Shown here in pieces: positions 47,047 through 57,740 of a stretch of DNA of 64,000 bases. This DNA comes from Apoda limacodes (lineage: Eukaryota > Arthropoda > Insecta > Lepidoptera > Limacodidae). The notes below the pieces were generated by a model. That model ran no database searches. It saw nothing but the letters and a program-made list of their open reading frames with translations, and was not told the origin of the DNA. The DNA lies in assembly GCA_946406115.1 (NCBI GenBank), contig OX291551.1, positions 32,015,634 to 32,079,633 on the forward strand, given 5' to 3'. A program made the translations under genes and the position numbers. Each line of letters opens with the position of its first letter. Positions within the stretch are counted from its first letter, which is position 1.

Positions 47047-49782
47047 TGGCCAGGCTTCTCCAGGCAAACCTTAACTGCTGTGCCAGAGCTCAGGACCTAC
47101 TGGTTCAGAGCGTAGCTGAATACGGAGTGGACGTCGCCATAGTAGCGGAACCGTACTGGGTGCCGCCGACCGCCCAGTGGGCTGGTGACCTAGACGGCAC
47201 AGTGGCTGTATACACGAAGGGCCCGGCTCGGACATCAGCTGGCCATGGCTGGGTGGCAGCTGAAGTGGAGGACATGTCGTTTGGTGGCCTTGTAGTGGCG
47301 TGTTATTTCTCGCCCAACCGGCCGCTCCACGAGTTTGACTCCTACCTGGAGGACCTCGGGGCGGCCATCGAGTTAAGCGGCGCTGGACATGTCCTTGTGG
47401 CTGGTGACTTTAACGCAAAGTCTCCGGCATGGGGTTCGCCGGTCGCAAGTGCGAGGGGCGAGTCATTGTTGGAGTGGGCCGTCGCGGGAGGTCTGTCTGT
47501 GTGCAACACCGGGGCAGTACACACGTGTGTGAGGCGAGAGGGTGGCTCTGTCGTGGACGTTACTTTCGCGACCGCCGCCCTCGCCCGCCGCGTGTCTGGC
47601 TGGAGGGTAATGGAGGGCGTCGAGACGTTGTCGGACCATCGTTACGTACGGTTTGACGTCTCCGCCCTCCCCGATGCCCCAGCCGACGCATGGTCACGGT
47701 TGCGCGGGGATCCCCCGCGATGGTCGTTAAAGCGATTGGATCGCGACCGGCTCGAGGAGGCGGCTTTGGTCGAGTCCTGGCTCCCGGGTCCCATCGGACA
47801 CGACCCGGCCGCCGAGGCCGATCGCCTGGGCGAAGCGGTGGCCCGCATTTGCGATGCCGCGATGCCGCGGCTCGGTACGCGTGCGCCTTTGCGCCGCGTG
47901 CACTGGTGGACGGAGGATGTGGCACGGTTGCGCGCTGACTGTGTCGCGGCGCGTCGCGCCTTTGCCCGCTGCCGCCGGCGGCGCCGTGCCCGTGACCCGG
48001 GAGAGGAGGACACGCTATACGCCGCATACAGGGAGCGTGTCGCGGACCTGTCAACGGCCATTTGCCGGGCCAAGTCTGCCGCTAGGGACGAGCTACTGGC
48101 GTCGCTCGATCGGGACCCGTGGGGGCGCCCTTATCGTATGGTCCGGAATAAGCTCCGACCATACGCGCCGCCCCTCACGCGGACGATGCGGCCGGCGCTG
48201 GTAGAGCGTGTAGTGACCGCCCTTTTCCCTGCGGCGGACGAAGTGCGGCCACCGCCGATGCGCCCGCCCGCCGCCGCCGCTGCCGCCGCCGCTGCCGCGG
48301 TCGATGTGATCGAGGTCACAGAGTCCGAGCTCGAGCGGGTGGTAGCGCGCATGCGTGGCCGCAACAAGGCGCCTGGCCTTGACGGGGTCCATGGCCGTGC
48401 GCTCGGCCTCACCCTTGAGGTCTTGGGCGAGTGGTTCCGGCGGTTGCTGAGCGCCTGCCTCAGTCGAGGTGTTTTCCCGCGGCGGTGGAAGGCTGGCCGG
48501 CTGGTCCTTCTGCGGAAGGAAGGGCTCTGTTCTTGGGCCCCTCCTGTGGAACATCGGTTACGATTGGGTGTTGCGGGGCGCGCTGCTGCGTGGCGTCGGC
48601 GTCACGTGTTACGCCGACGACACACTTGTCACGGCACGTGGCCGTAACTTCGAGGAGGCGGCCGCCCTGGCTGCCGCTGGGGCGGCACACGTCGTGCGGC
48701 GCATCCGCCGACTTGGGCTGGAGGTCGCGCTGCGGAAGACGGAGGCTATATGCTTCCACGGCCCGCGGCGTGGTCCGCCGGCCGGTGCGGTGGTCGTCGT
48801 CGGAGGTGAGGCGGTAGAGGTCGGATCGGCGATGCGCTATCTCGGCATCGTTCTTGACCCCCGCCTCACGTTTCGGCCGCACTTTGAGCGGCTGATGCCG
48901 CGACTGATGAGCGCGGCAGGCGCACTTAGCCGCCTGCTGCGCAACGACGACGGGCCTGGCACGACCTGCCGGCGCTTATACGCCGGGGTCGTGCGCTCTA
49001 TGGCGCTGTACGGGGCGCCTGTGTGGGTGGACGCGCTCTGCGCCCGCAACCGGGCGCTCCTCCGGCGGCCGCAGCGTGTGATGGCGATACGGGTCGTGCG
49101 CGGCTATCGCACGATCTCGTTCGAGGCGGCCTGCTCGCTGGCGGCCAGCGTGCCTTGGGAGCTTGACGCTCGGCTTCTCGCCGCGGTGTATGACCGTGTT
49201 GCTGAGGCCCGGGCGTCGCCCCGGGGTGAAGAGGAGGCGGTGGAGTGGACGCGGTGGCGCGAGCGGGTGCGCTTGCGCCTACTTGCGCAGTGGCGCGGGT
49301 CATTGGCGCGGCCGTCGGCCGGGCAGGCAACCGTCGACGCTATCCGGCCTGTCCTGGAGCAGTGGTGTGGCCTACGCTCACACGGCCACCTGTCCTACCG
49401 CCTGACGCAGATCCTCTCGGGGCACGGTTGCTTCGGGAGGTATCTCCACCGGGTGGCGGGGCGAGAGCAGACGGCTGAGTGCCACCACTGTGGCTGCGCC
49501 GATGACACGGCGCGTCACACCTTGGAGCTTTGCCCGGCCTGGGCAGAGGAGCGCGCGACCCTGGTCGCCGTCGCAGGGGCGGATCTCTCGCTGCCGGCCC
49601 TTGTCAGGGGCATGGTTCGCAGCGAGAGAGTATGGAGGGCCGCCGCAGCTTTCGCTGAGGCTGTCATGCGGCGGAAGGAGGAGGCGGAGCGCGAGCGGGA
49701 GAGGGATCCCGCTGCGCCCCGAACAAGAAGACCGCGGCCTAGGTCCCGGCGGATGGCGCACACGCGCCAGCTGCCGCCTTAG
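47046..49782 (+). pseudogene. SART ORF2 with 419-bp deletion (copy D)
   Basis: The frame is normal through the endonuclease and up to LVLLRKEG (about 48,525). Compared with copy B, 419 bp are then missing. GGGC is present at both edges of the gap. The loss removes the reverse transcriptase fingers, QFGFRRARST and the catalytic motif A, and shifts the frame. The native frame resumes at GSVLGPLLWN with YADD, the thumb and the zinc motif, and ends at TAG 49,780-49,782. A truncated protein of about 530 residues with an intact endonuclease and a foreign tail could be made. No reverse transcriptase is expected. Confidence 0.92.
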
Positions 49783-50109
49783 CCGAGGCCCCGGGCGGAG
49801 GGCGCTTGGAAGCCTTCCGCTCACCCACGAGAGGGATGGGGTCAGAGGGGGGAGATGCCGAGCCATGTGTTCCCGGCACGGCATCTCAAAGGGGTGGAAG
49901 GGCAGCACCGCTTGTTTGGTTTACAACCGAGCTGTGCTGCCAATAGAGCAAAGGTAACGCTGCTGGTGGAGTCGCGGATGCATTCTTGAGTTCCCGTGGC
50001 TCCGCCGTAAAGGCGCGAGAAGGAACACCGTTGGTTTTAGTCGGTACGAGTCCGACATAACCTGTGCACTGTCCTTGCGGTGCATGGGTATCCATGAGGA
50101 TTTCCAACG

Positions 50110-50162
<53 letters not shown>

Positions 50163-50164
<2 letters not shown>

Positions 50165-50251
50165 TTAGGTTAGGTTAGGTTAGGTTAGGTTAGGTTAGGT
50201 TAGGTTAGGTTAGGTTAGGTTAGGTTAGGTTAGGTTAGGTTAGGTTAGGTT
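50163..50251 (+). repeat. Telomeric TTAGG spacer between copies D and E
   Basis: About 18 perfect units, ending GGTT before GAGTCTTGTG. Confidence 0.95.
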
Positions 50252-51125
50252 GAGTCTTGTGAGGAACGCGCTAGCGAACGGATCGTTTTTCGTTCGCTCC
50301 CGTGTTTCTAACGTACTGAACCTGTAAAACCGTGTGTGCGTACGTTTGGGATGGACCTACGGGCTATTCCAAGCCCCGTGAAGTGAAGACAGTGACTTTA
50401 GAGGATCCGTGTCGCTCTCTGGCGAAGCTAGCACCGCTCACCCTGAGCTGTGTGGCCGTTTTTGCCAGATTGAGCGCCGGATTCTCGTCTAGTGTTGACT
50501 TTTTTGTGCGTGTGTTGTTTGGGAGGGACCGTTAGGCGATTCTCAACATCGCATTGCCTTTGAAAGTGCTAAATTTCGCGTCTGTGACGAAGCTGCGCAA
50601 AGCTGTGCGAAGCGGGACCGAGCTGTGAGACAGCTTCGCCAATTCTTGTGTGACGATATTTTTAGTGTGTAGTGTGTGTTCGCCGTGCTGTGGAGGGACC
50701 GTAAGGCAAATCTCAGCACCGCAGTGCCACCCACTGAGGGGCCAGGCGGAGTTGCATCATTGTGGCGCCAGCCTGTCTCAGGCACATAGCGGCTTCGTGT
50801 GAGTACTTTTCAGTGTTTTTCTTTTTGATTACGTTGTGGATGGACCTTGCGGCGACTCCCAACGTGGTTTAAAAACCAGCGGGACGGTAAATCGCGAAGC
50901 TGTGTGAAGCTGTGCGAAGCGGGGCCAGCTCGGGTCGAGCTGACGGGCAGCTTCGGCCAGCTTCGACAAACTTTAGTGTTTTTATGTTTTATTGTGTTGT
51001 GGATGGACCCTTGGGCGACTCCCAACATACTTTATTAGTGTGTGTTGACTAAATAACTTATATTTTGTGTGTTAATTGTATTTATATTTGTAAAATACGA
51101 GTATTTACGGTTTTTGTTTTAAAAC

Positions 51126-53336
51126 ATGAGCAGTAAGAATAAAACTACAACCATGGAGGTACCGTCAGGAAGTGCGTTCCGCAAGGTGGCGGAAAAGCGC
51201 CCCCTAGAGGCGTTGAGCGACAGCTCGGAGGAGGAGCGGAAAGTGGGTTCCGTCAGGAAATGCCCACCCACAAATACGCGCGAGCGGGGCAGGCCACCGA
51301 CGACCGGCGAATACGTCGGCCTAGCAAAGGCCAAGGAGGACCTGAATGCGGCGAAGCGGGAGGAGCTGAGGCTGCGAGCAGAGGAGGAGCTTGCAGCCTC
51401 CACGGAGGAGCTCCGGCGCACGACGCCGCGTCTGTCGTCGGGACGTACCACCGACGACAGCGAATCGACCGGTGAGCTTTCGGCGGCTCAGCTAATGAAG
51501 GAGGTGACGCGCTGCATCACATATATCAACGAAGTAGGACGAAAATCAAAAAACCTTAAAGGTGAACTCGTCGGTGGCCTAAAAAAGGCCACAGCGGGGA
51601 TTACAGAGGCTGTGGTCAGACTTGGCGAACTGACGGCCTCCGAAGAGGCTCGTCTAATGAAGACAGAAGTAAGGAAGCTGAAGGAAGATAACGTTCGCCT
51701 ACGTGAGCAAACGGCAGAGCTGGTGGCAGAGCTAAGGGCGCTGAGGCAGGAGGCCTCGCGCCCCCCTCCCAATCCTCCTGCCACCTCACCGGCTGCAGTG
51801 GATGTGCAGGCACTCAGCCGCGCAATAACGGAGGAGGTTAGCCGCTCCGTCCTTGCCGCAGTGAGTGAGCGTTTCGGCGCTTTGGAGGCGCGCTGTTTAC
51901 CCGCGCCCCGCACCCGGTCTGTTGTTGCGGACAGGCCGACGGCGGCTAGTGTTGCCCGCCGCGTGACATATGCCTCCGCCACGGCCGCCTCCACCGCCCG
52001 CGCCGTACCAGTATCGGCGCCTCTGCGCGGCCGTGGCCGTGGCCAGAGCGGCGCTACGAGCGCGCGAGTGCGCGACGTGTCGAGCGCCCGCACTCCCAGC
52101 CGAACGCGCGCCGCGGTCCCTGCCGCCGCCCCATCCAGCATCGTGCGTGCTGCGCCACCGCGCGCTGCCGCTCCTGCATCTGTGTCAGCGATTACAAGCG
52201 CGCCACCGGTGCCACAGCGCGCTGCGCCACTGCCGCCGCGCGCCGCGCCGCGTGCTGCCTTGCGCACTGAGCCTATTGCCCCACAGAGGCCACTGTTAGC
52301 CCCGGCCCCTAGTGCTGGGCCGACAAGGCGTGGACGCAGGAGAAGACGAACACTTGCGGCGATTCGTGCGCCGGATGCGGAGCAGGCACACGTCACTCAA
52401 GACGACGGCTGGCAAACTGTCGCGCCCAGGAGGGCCGACAATAATCTTACGCGACGGCAATCACGGTCACGATCTGCGGGCCGGCGCGGACGAGCGCCAG
52501 CCGCACGCTCGGCCGTCCGTGTGCCAAGGATGCCACGCTCCACGGCCGTGGCTTTAACGTTGCAGCCCGCAGCCGCAGCGAGCGGAGATACATATGCCGA
52601 TGTCATACGAGCAGCGAGGCGCAGTGTTGACCTGGCAACACTCGGAATACCAGAGCTACGGTTCCGCGTCGGCGCAACGGGTGCGCGAATTATAGAGGTG
52701 CCCGGTGGTACAAGCGGCGACAAGGCAGACTCGCTCGCAGCCAAGCTAAGGGAGGCCCTTGGCTCTGAGCGGGTGTCTGTCACCCGCCCCGTTAAGACGG
52801 CGGAGTTACGCCTCTACGGCGTAGAAGAATCGGTAACCAGCGACGAGGTTATCGCCGCCGTGGCCACAGCTGGCGAGTGTACGCAGGAGTCAGTTACGGT
52901 CGGACCGACACGCAGCGGTACAGTGTGGATACGCTGCCCACTCTTCGCTGCCAGGAAGTTGTCGTCGCTCGGGCGCTTGCTTGTGGGTTGGTCGCCTGTG
53001 CGTATTGAGCCGCTCGCTGCGCGCCCACTGCGCTGCTACCGGTGCCTGGAGCCGGGCCACACCGCCGTGCTCTGTTCTTCAGAGACGAACCGCAGCAGCG
53101 AATGCTACCGCTGTGGTGAGACGGGCCATAAATCGAACACGTGTTTTGCCAAGCCGCGCTGCACCGTGTGCGCGGCGGCCGGCAGACCCGCGGAGCACAG
53201 GGGCGGATCGAGCCTTTGCCCCGCCCCTGTCAAAAAGACGCCAGCTAGCGGCGGCCCCAACACTGCTGGGGCCGGGCCGCGGCCAGCCCAGCCGACCCCG
53301 TCCGGGGCCGAGGAGGACAGTATGCAGGCTGAGTGA
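51126..53336 (+). CDS. SART ORF1 (copy E)
   Basis: The protein has 736 residues and is almost identical to that of copy B. The differences noticed are an isoleucine for valine in TRCITYINEV, a serine for glycine in PTRSGTVW, and a valine for leucine in CPAPVKK, which is shared with copy A. AT-hook-like block, coiled-coil region and three zinc knuckles are intact. Confidence 0.9.
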   Translation: MSSKNKTTTMEVPSGSAFRKVAEKRPLEALSDSSEEERKVGSVRKCPPTNTRERGRPPTTGEYVGLAKAKEDLNAAKREELRLRAEEELAASTEELRRTTPRLSSGRTTDDSESTGELSAAQLMKEVTRCITYINEVGRKSKNLKGELVGGLKKATAGITEAVVRLGELTASEEARLMKTEVRKLKEDNVRLREQTAELVAELRALRQEASRPPPNPPATSPAAVDVQALSRAITEEVSRSVLAAVSERFGALEARCLPAPRTRSVVADRPTAASVARRVTYASATAASTARAVPVSAPLRGRGRGQSGATSARVRDVSSARTPSRTRAAVPAAAPSSIVRAAPPRAAAPASVSAITSAPPVPQRAAPLPPRAAPRAALRTEPIAPQRPLLAPAPSAGPTRRGRRRRRTLAAIRAPDAEQAHVTQDDGWQTVAPRRADNNLTRRQSRSRSAGRRGRAPAARSAVRVPRMPRSTAVALTLQPAAAASGDTYADVIRAARRSVDLATLGIPELRFRVGATGARIIEVPGGTSGDKADSLAAKLREALGSERVSVTRPVKTAELRLYGVEESVTSDEVIAAVATAGECTQESVTVGPTRSGTVWIRCPLFAARKLSSLGRLLVGWSPVRIEPLAARPLRCYRCLEPGHTAVLCSSETNRSSECYRCGETGHKSNTCFAKPRCTVCAAAGRPAEHRGGSSLCPAPVKKTPASGGPNTAGAGPRPAQPTPSGAEEDSMQAE

Positions 53337-56300
53337 TGGCCAGGCTTCTCCAGGCAAACCTTAACTGCTGTGCCAGAGCTCAGGACCTACTGGTTCAGAG
53401 CGTAGCTGAATACGGAGTGGACATCGCCATAGTAGCGGAACCGTACTGGGTGCCGCCGACCGGCCAGTGGGCTGGCGACTTGGACGGCACAGCGACTATC
53501 TTTGCGAAGGGCCTGGCACGGACGTCAGCCGGCCATGGCTGGGTGGCAGCAGAGCTGGAGGGCGAGTACCTGGTGGTGGCATGTTATTTCTCACCCAACC
53601 GGCCGCTCCACGAGTTCGAGTCCTACCTGGAGGACCTCGGGGCGGCCATTGAACTAAGTGGCGTTGGAAATGTCATTGTGGCTGGGGACTTTAACGCAAA
53701 GTCTCCGGCATGGGGTTCGCCGGTCGCAAGTGCGAGGGGCGAGTCATTGTTGGAGTGGGCCGTCGCGGGAGGTCTGTCTGTGTGCAATACCGGGGCAGTA
53801 CACACGTGTGTGAGGCGAGAGGGTGGCTCTGTCGTGGACGTTACCTTTGCGACCGCCGCCCTCGCCCGCCGCGTGTCTGGCTGGAGGGTAATGGAGGGTG
53901 TCGAGACGTTGTCGGACCATCGTTACGTACGGTTTGACGTCTCCGCCCTCCCCGATGCCCCAGCCGACGCATGGTCACGGTTGCACGGGGATCCCCCGCG
54001 ATGGTCGTTAAAGCGATTGGATCGCGACCGGCTCGAGGAGGCGGCTTTGGTCGAGTCCTGGCTCCCGGGTCCCATCGGACACGACCCGGCCGCCGAGGCA
54101 GATCGCCTGGGCGAAGCGGTGGCCCGCATTTGCGATGCCGCGATGCCGCGGCTCGGTACGCGTGCGCCTTGGCGCCGCGTGCACTGGTGGACGGAGGATG
54201 TGGCACGGTTGCGCGCTGACTGCGTCGCGGCGCGTCGCGCCTTTGCCCGCTGCCGCCGGCGGCGCCGTGCCCGTGACCCGGGAGAGGAGGACACGCTTTA
54301 CGCCGCATACAGGGAGCGTGTCGCGGACCTGTCAACGGCCATTTGCCGGGCCAAGTCTGCCGCTAGGGACGAGCTACTGGCGTCGCTCGATCGGGACCCG
54401 TGGGGGCGCCCTTATCGTATGGTCCGGAATAAGCTCCGACCATACGCGCCGCCCCTCACGCGGACGATGCAGCCGGCGCTGGTAGAGCGTGTAGTGACCG
54501 TCCTTTTTCCTGCGGCGGACGAAGTGCGGCCACCGCCGATGCGCCCGCCCGCCGCCGCCGCTGCCGCCGCCGCTGCCGCGGTCGATGTGATCGAGGTCAC
54601 AGAGTCCGAGCTCGAGCGGGTGGTAGCGCGCATGCGTGGCCGCAACAAGGCGCCTGGCCTTGACGGGGTCCATGGCCGTGCGCTCGGCCTCACCCTTGAG
54701 GTCTTGGGCGAGTGGTTCCGGCGGTTGCTGAGCGCCTGCCTCAGTCGAGGTGTTTTCCCGCGGCGGTGGAAGGCTGGCCGGCTGGTCCTTCTGCGGAAGG
54801 AAGGGCGGCCCGCTGATGAGCCGTCGGCCTATCGCCCGCTCGTCTTGCTGGACGAGGCGGGCAAGTTGCTGGAGCGCGTTGTGGCGGACCGCCTCACGCG
54901 CCACCTTGACACCGTTGGCCCCGGCCTTTCCGAGGCCCAGTTCGGCTTCCGCCGGGCCCGGTCAACCATTGATGCGGTGAGGCGAGTCAAGGCGCTAGCT
55001 GAGAGCGCAGTTGCCCGGGGTGAGGTCGTGTTGGCGGTGTCCCTAGACATTGCCAACGCCTTCAATACGCTCCCCTGGGCGTGTATCGTGGAGGCGCTCC
55101 AGTACCACGGCTTTCCGCCGTACCTGTGCCGCGTCGTCGAGGCCTACCTCTCGGACCGAGAGGTCAGGTATCCGACGCGGGAAGAGTGGGCCGTCCGGCC
55201 TATGACGCGCGGTGTTCCACAGGGCTCTGTTCTCGGGCCCCTCCTGTGGAACATCGGTTACGATTGGGTGTTGCGGGGCGCGCTGCTGCGTGGCGTCGGC
55301 GTCACGTGTTACGCCGACGACACACTTGTCACGGCACGTGGCCGTAACTTCGAGGAGGCGGCCGCCCTGGCTGCCGCTGGGGCGGCACACGTCGTGCGGC
55401 GCATTCGCCGACTTGGGCTGGAGGTCGCGCTGCGGAAGACGGAGGCTATATGCTTCCACGGCCCGCGGCGTGGTCCGCCGGCCGGTGCGGTGGTCGTCGT
55501 CGGAGGTGAGGCGGTAGAGGTCGGATCGGCGATGCGCTATCTCGGCATCGTTCTTGACCCCCGCCTCACTTTTCGGCCACACTTTGAGCGGCTGGTGCCG
55601 CGACTGATGAGCGCGGCAGGCGCACTTAGCCGCCTGCTGCGCAACGACGACGGGCCTGGCACGACCTGCCGGCGCTTATACGCCGGGGTCGTGCGCTCTA
55701 TGGCGCTGTACGGGGCGCCCGTGTGGGTGGACGCGCTCTGCGCCCGCAACCGGGCGCTCCTCCGGCGGCCGCAGCGCGTGATGGCAGTACGGGTCGTGCG
55801 CGGCTATCGCACGATCTCTTTTGAGGCGGCATGCGTGCTTGCCGGCAGCATGCCCTGGGAGCTGGACGCTCGGCTGCTCGCCGCGACGTACAATCGCGTC
55901 GTTGAGGCCCGAGCGTCGCCCCGGGGTGAAGAGGAGGCGATGGAGTGGACGCGGTGGCGCGAGCGGGTGCGCTTGCGCCTGCTTGCGCAGTGGCGCGAGT
56001 CATTGGTGCGGCCGTCGGCCGGGCAGGCAACCGTCGACGCTATCCGGCCTGTCCTGGAGCAGTGGTGTGGCCTACGCTCACATGGCCACCTGTCCTACCG
56101 CCTGACGCAGGTCCTCTCGGGGCACGGTTGCTTCGGGAGGTATCTCCACCGGGTGGCGGGGCGAGAGCAGACGGCGGAGTGCCACCACTGTGGCTGCGCC
56201 GATGACACGGCGCGCCACACCTTGGAGCTTTGCCCGGCCTGGGCAGAGGAGCGCGCGACCCTGGTCGCCGTCGCAGGGGCGGATCTCTCGCTGCCGGCCC

Positions 56301-56482
56301 TTGTCAGGGGCATGGTTCGCAGCGAGAGAGTATGGAGGGCCGCCGCAGCTTTCGCTGAGGCTGTCATGCGGCGGAAGGAGGAGGCGGAGCGCGAGCGGGA
56401 GAGGGATCCCGCTGCGCCCCGGACAAGAAGACCGCGGCCTAGGTCCCGGCGGATGGCGCACACGCGCCAGCTGCCGCCTTAG
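53336..56482 (+). CDS. SART ORF2 endonuclease-reverse transcriptase (copy E)
   Basis: Open for 1048 codons. The endonuclease carries the TGQWAGDLDGTATIFAKG and LEGEYLVVACYF versions seen in copy A. Further on, after LLAATYNRVVEARASPRGEE, the sequence changes to the copy C version (RESLVRPSAGQATVDAI and CGCADDTARHTLELC). All catalytic motifs are present. A valine replaces alanine in the stretch before the alanine tract (VVTVLFPAADE), and an isoleucine replaces valine before AIVAEPYW. Both are conservative. Confidence 0.9.
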   Translation: MARLLQANLNCCARAQDLLVQSVAEYGVDIAIVAEPYWVPPTGQWAGDLDGTATIFAKGLARTSAGHGWVAAELEGEYLVVACYFSPNRPLHEFESYLEDLGAAIELSGVGNVIVAGDFNAKSPAWGSPVASARGESLLEWAVAGGLSVCNTGAVHTCVRREGGSVVDVTFATAALARRVSGWRVMEGVETLSDHRYVRFDVSALPDAPADAWSRLHGDPPRWSLKRLDRDRLEEAALVESWLPGPIGHDPAAEADRLGEAVARICDAAMPRLGTRAPWRRVHWWTEDVARLRADCVAARRAFARCRRRRRARDPGEEDTLYAAYRERVADLSTAICRAKSAARDELLASLDRDPWGRPYRMVRNKLRPYAPPLTRTMQPALVERVVTVLFPAADEVRPPPMRPPAAAAAAAAAAVDVIEVTESELERVVARMRGRNKAPGLDGVHGRALGLTLEVLGEWFRRLLSACLSRGVFPRRWKAGRLVLLRKEGRPADEPSAYRPLVLLDEAGKLLERVVADRLTRHLDTVGPGLSEAQFGFRRARSTIDAVRRVKALAESAVARGEVVLAVSLDIANAFNTLPWACIVEALQYHGFPPYLCRVVEAYLSDREVRYPTREEWAVRPMTRGVPQGSVLGPLLWNIGYDWVLRGALLRGVGVTCYADDTLVTARGRNFEEAAALAAAGAAHVVRRIRRLGLEVALRKTEAICFHGPRRGPPAGAVVVVGGEAVEVGSAMRYLGIVLDPRLTFRPHFERLVPRLMSAAGALSRLLRNDDGPGTTCRRLYAGVVRSMALYGAPVWVDALCARNRALLRRPQRVMAVRVVRGYRTISFEAACVLAGSMPWELDARLLAATYNRVVEARASPRGEEEAMEWTRWRERVRLRLLAQWRESLVRPSAGQATVDAIRPVLEQWCGLRSHGHLSYRLTQVLSGHGCFGRYLHRVAGREQTAECHHCGCADDTARHTLELCPAWAEERATLVAVAGADLSLPALVRGMVRSERVWRAAAAFAEAVMRRKEEAERERERDPAAPRTRRPRPRSRRMAHTRQLPP

Positions 56483-56809
56483 CCGAGGCCCCGGGCGGAG
56501 GGCGCTTGGAAGCCTTCCGCTCACCCACGAGAGGGATGGGGTCAGAGGGGGGAGATGCCGAGCCATGTGTTCCCGGCACGGCATCTCAAAGGGGTGGAAG
56601 GGCAGCACTGCTTGTTTGGTTTACAACCGAGCTGTGCTGCCAATAGAGCAAAGGTAACGCTGCTGGTGGAGTCGCGGATGCATTCTTGAGTTCCCGTGGC
56701 TCCGCCGTAAAGGCGCGAGAAGGAACACCGTTGGTTTTAGTCGGTACGAGTCCGACATAACCTGTGCACCGTCCTTGCGGTGCATGGGTATCCATGAGGA
56801 TTTCCAACG

Positions 56810-56850
<41 letters not shown>

Positions 56851-56852
<2 letters not shown>

Positions 56853-56864
56853 TTAGGTTAGGTT
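56851..56864 (+). repeat. Telomeric TTAGG spacer between copies E and F
   Basis: Only 14 bp (GGTTAGGTTAGGTT) separate the poly(A) of E from GAGTCTTGTG of F. It is the shortest spacer in the window. Confidence 0.93.
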
Positions 56865-57740
56865 GAGTCTTGTGAGGAACGCGCTAGCGAACGGATCGTT
56901 TTTCGTTCGCTCCTGTGTTATTAATGTACTGAACCTGTAAAACCGTGTGTGCGTACGTTTGGGATGGACCTACGGGCTATTCCAAGCCCCGTGAAGTGAA
57001 GACAGTGACTTTAGAGAATCCGTGTCGCTCTCTGACGAAGCTAGCCCCGCTCACCCTGAGCTGTGTGGCCGTTTTTGCCAGATTGAGCGCCGGATTCTCG
57101 TCCAGTGTTGACTTTGTTGTGCGTGTGTTGTTTGGGAGGGACCGTTAGGCGATTCTCAGCATCGCATCACCTTTCAAAGTGTCAAATTTGGTGCCTGTGT
57201 CGAAGCTGCGCAGAGCTGTGCGAAGCGGGACCGAGCTGTGAGACAGCTTCGCCAAATTTAGTGTGAGGACATTTTTATAGTGTAGTGTGTGTTCGCCGTG
57301 CTGTGGAGGGACCGTAAGGCAAATCTCAGCACCGCAGTGCCACCCACTGAGGGGCCAGGCCGAGTTGCATCATCTTGGCGCCAGCCTGTCTGAGGCTTAT
57401 AGCGGCTTCGTGTGAGTACTTTTCTGTGTTTTTCTTTTTGATTACGTTGTGGATGGACCTTGCGGCGACTCCCAACGTGGTTTAAAAACCAGCGGGACGG
57501 TAAATCGCGAAGCTGTGTGAGGCTGTGTGAAGCGGGGCCAGCTCGGGTCGAGCTGACGGACAGCTTCGGCCAGCTTCGACAAACTTTAGTGTTTTGTGTT
57601 TTTATTGTGTTGTGGATGGACCCTTGGGCGACTCCCAACATACTTTGTTAGTGTGTGTGTTTGAACAATTTATATTTTGTGTGTAAATTGTATGTATATT
57701 TGTACAATACGAGTATTTTCGGGTTTTTTGTTTTTAAAAC

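Larger units (their letters stand above)
43974..50162 (+). mobile_element. SART copy D, internal deletion in ORF2
   Basis: It has a 5' UTR (43,974-44,847) of the copy B type, an open ORF1, a broken ORF2, a 3' UTR (49,783-50,109) and 53 A. In the final 3' stem one base is changed (TGCACTG instead of TGCACCG), and the stem can still form with a G-U pair. The 419-bp loss in ORF2 makes the copy non-autonomous, although its ends and ORF1 look normal. Confidence 0.9.
50252..56850 (+). mobile_element. SART copy E, full length
   Basis: It has a 5' UTR (50,252-51,125) of the copy B type, open ORF1 and ORF2, a 3' UTR (56,483-56,809) and 41 A. The 3' UTR carries a base (CAGCACTGCTTG) found otherwise only in copy C. 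The front of the element is like B, the start of ORF2 like A and the end like C, so the copy is a mosaic. Confidence 0.9.

Noticed and set aside
30604..56850. Simple segmental duplication of the B-C pair as E-F
   Set aside because: The order of 5' types repeats, but the ORF2 haplotypes, spacer lengths and poly(A) lengths differ, so a single duplication does not explain it.
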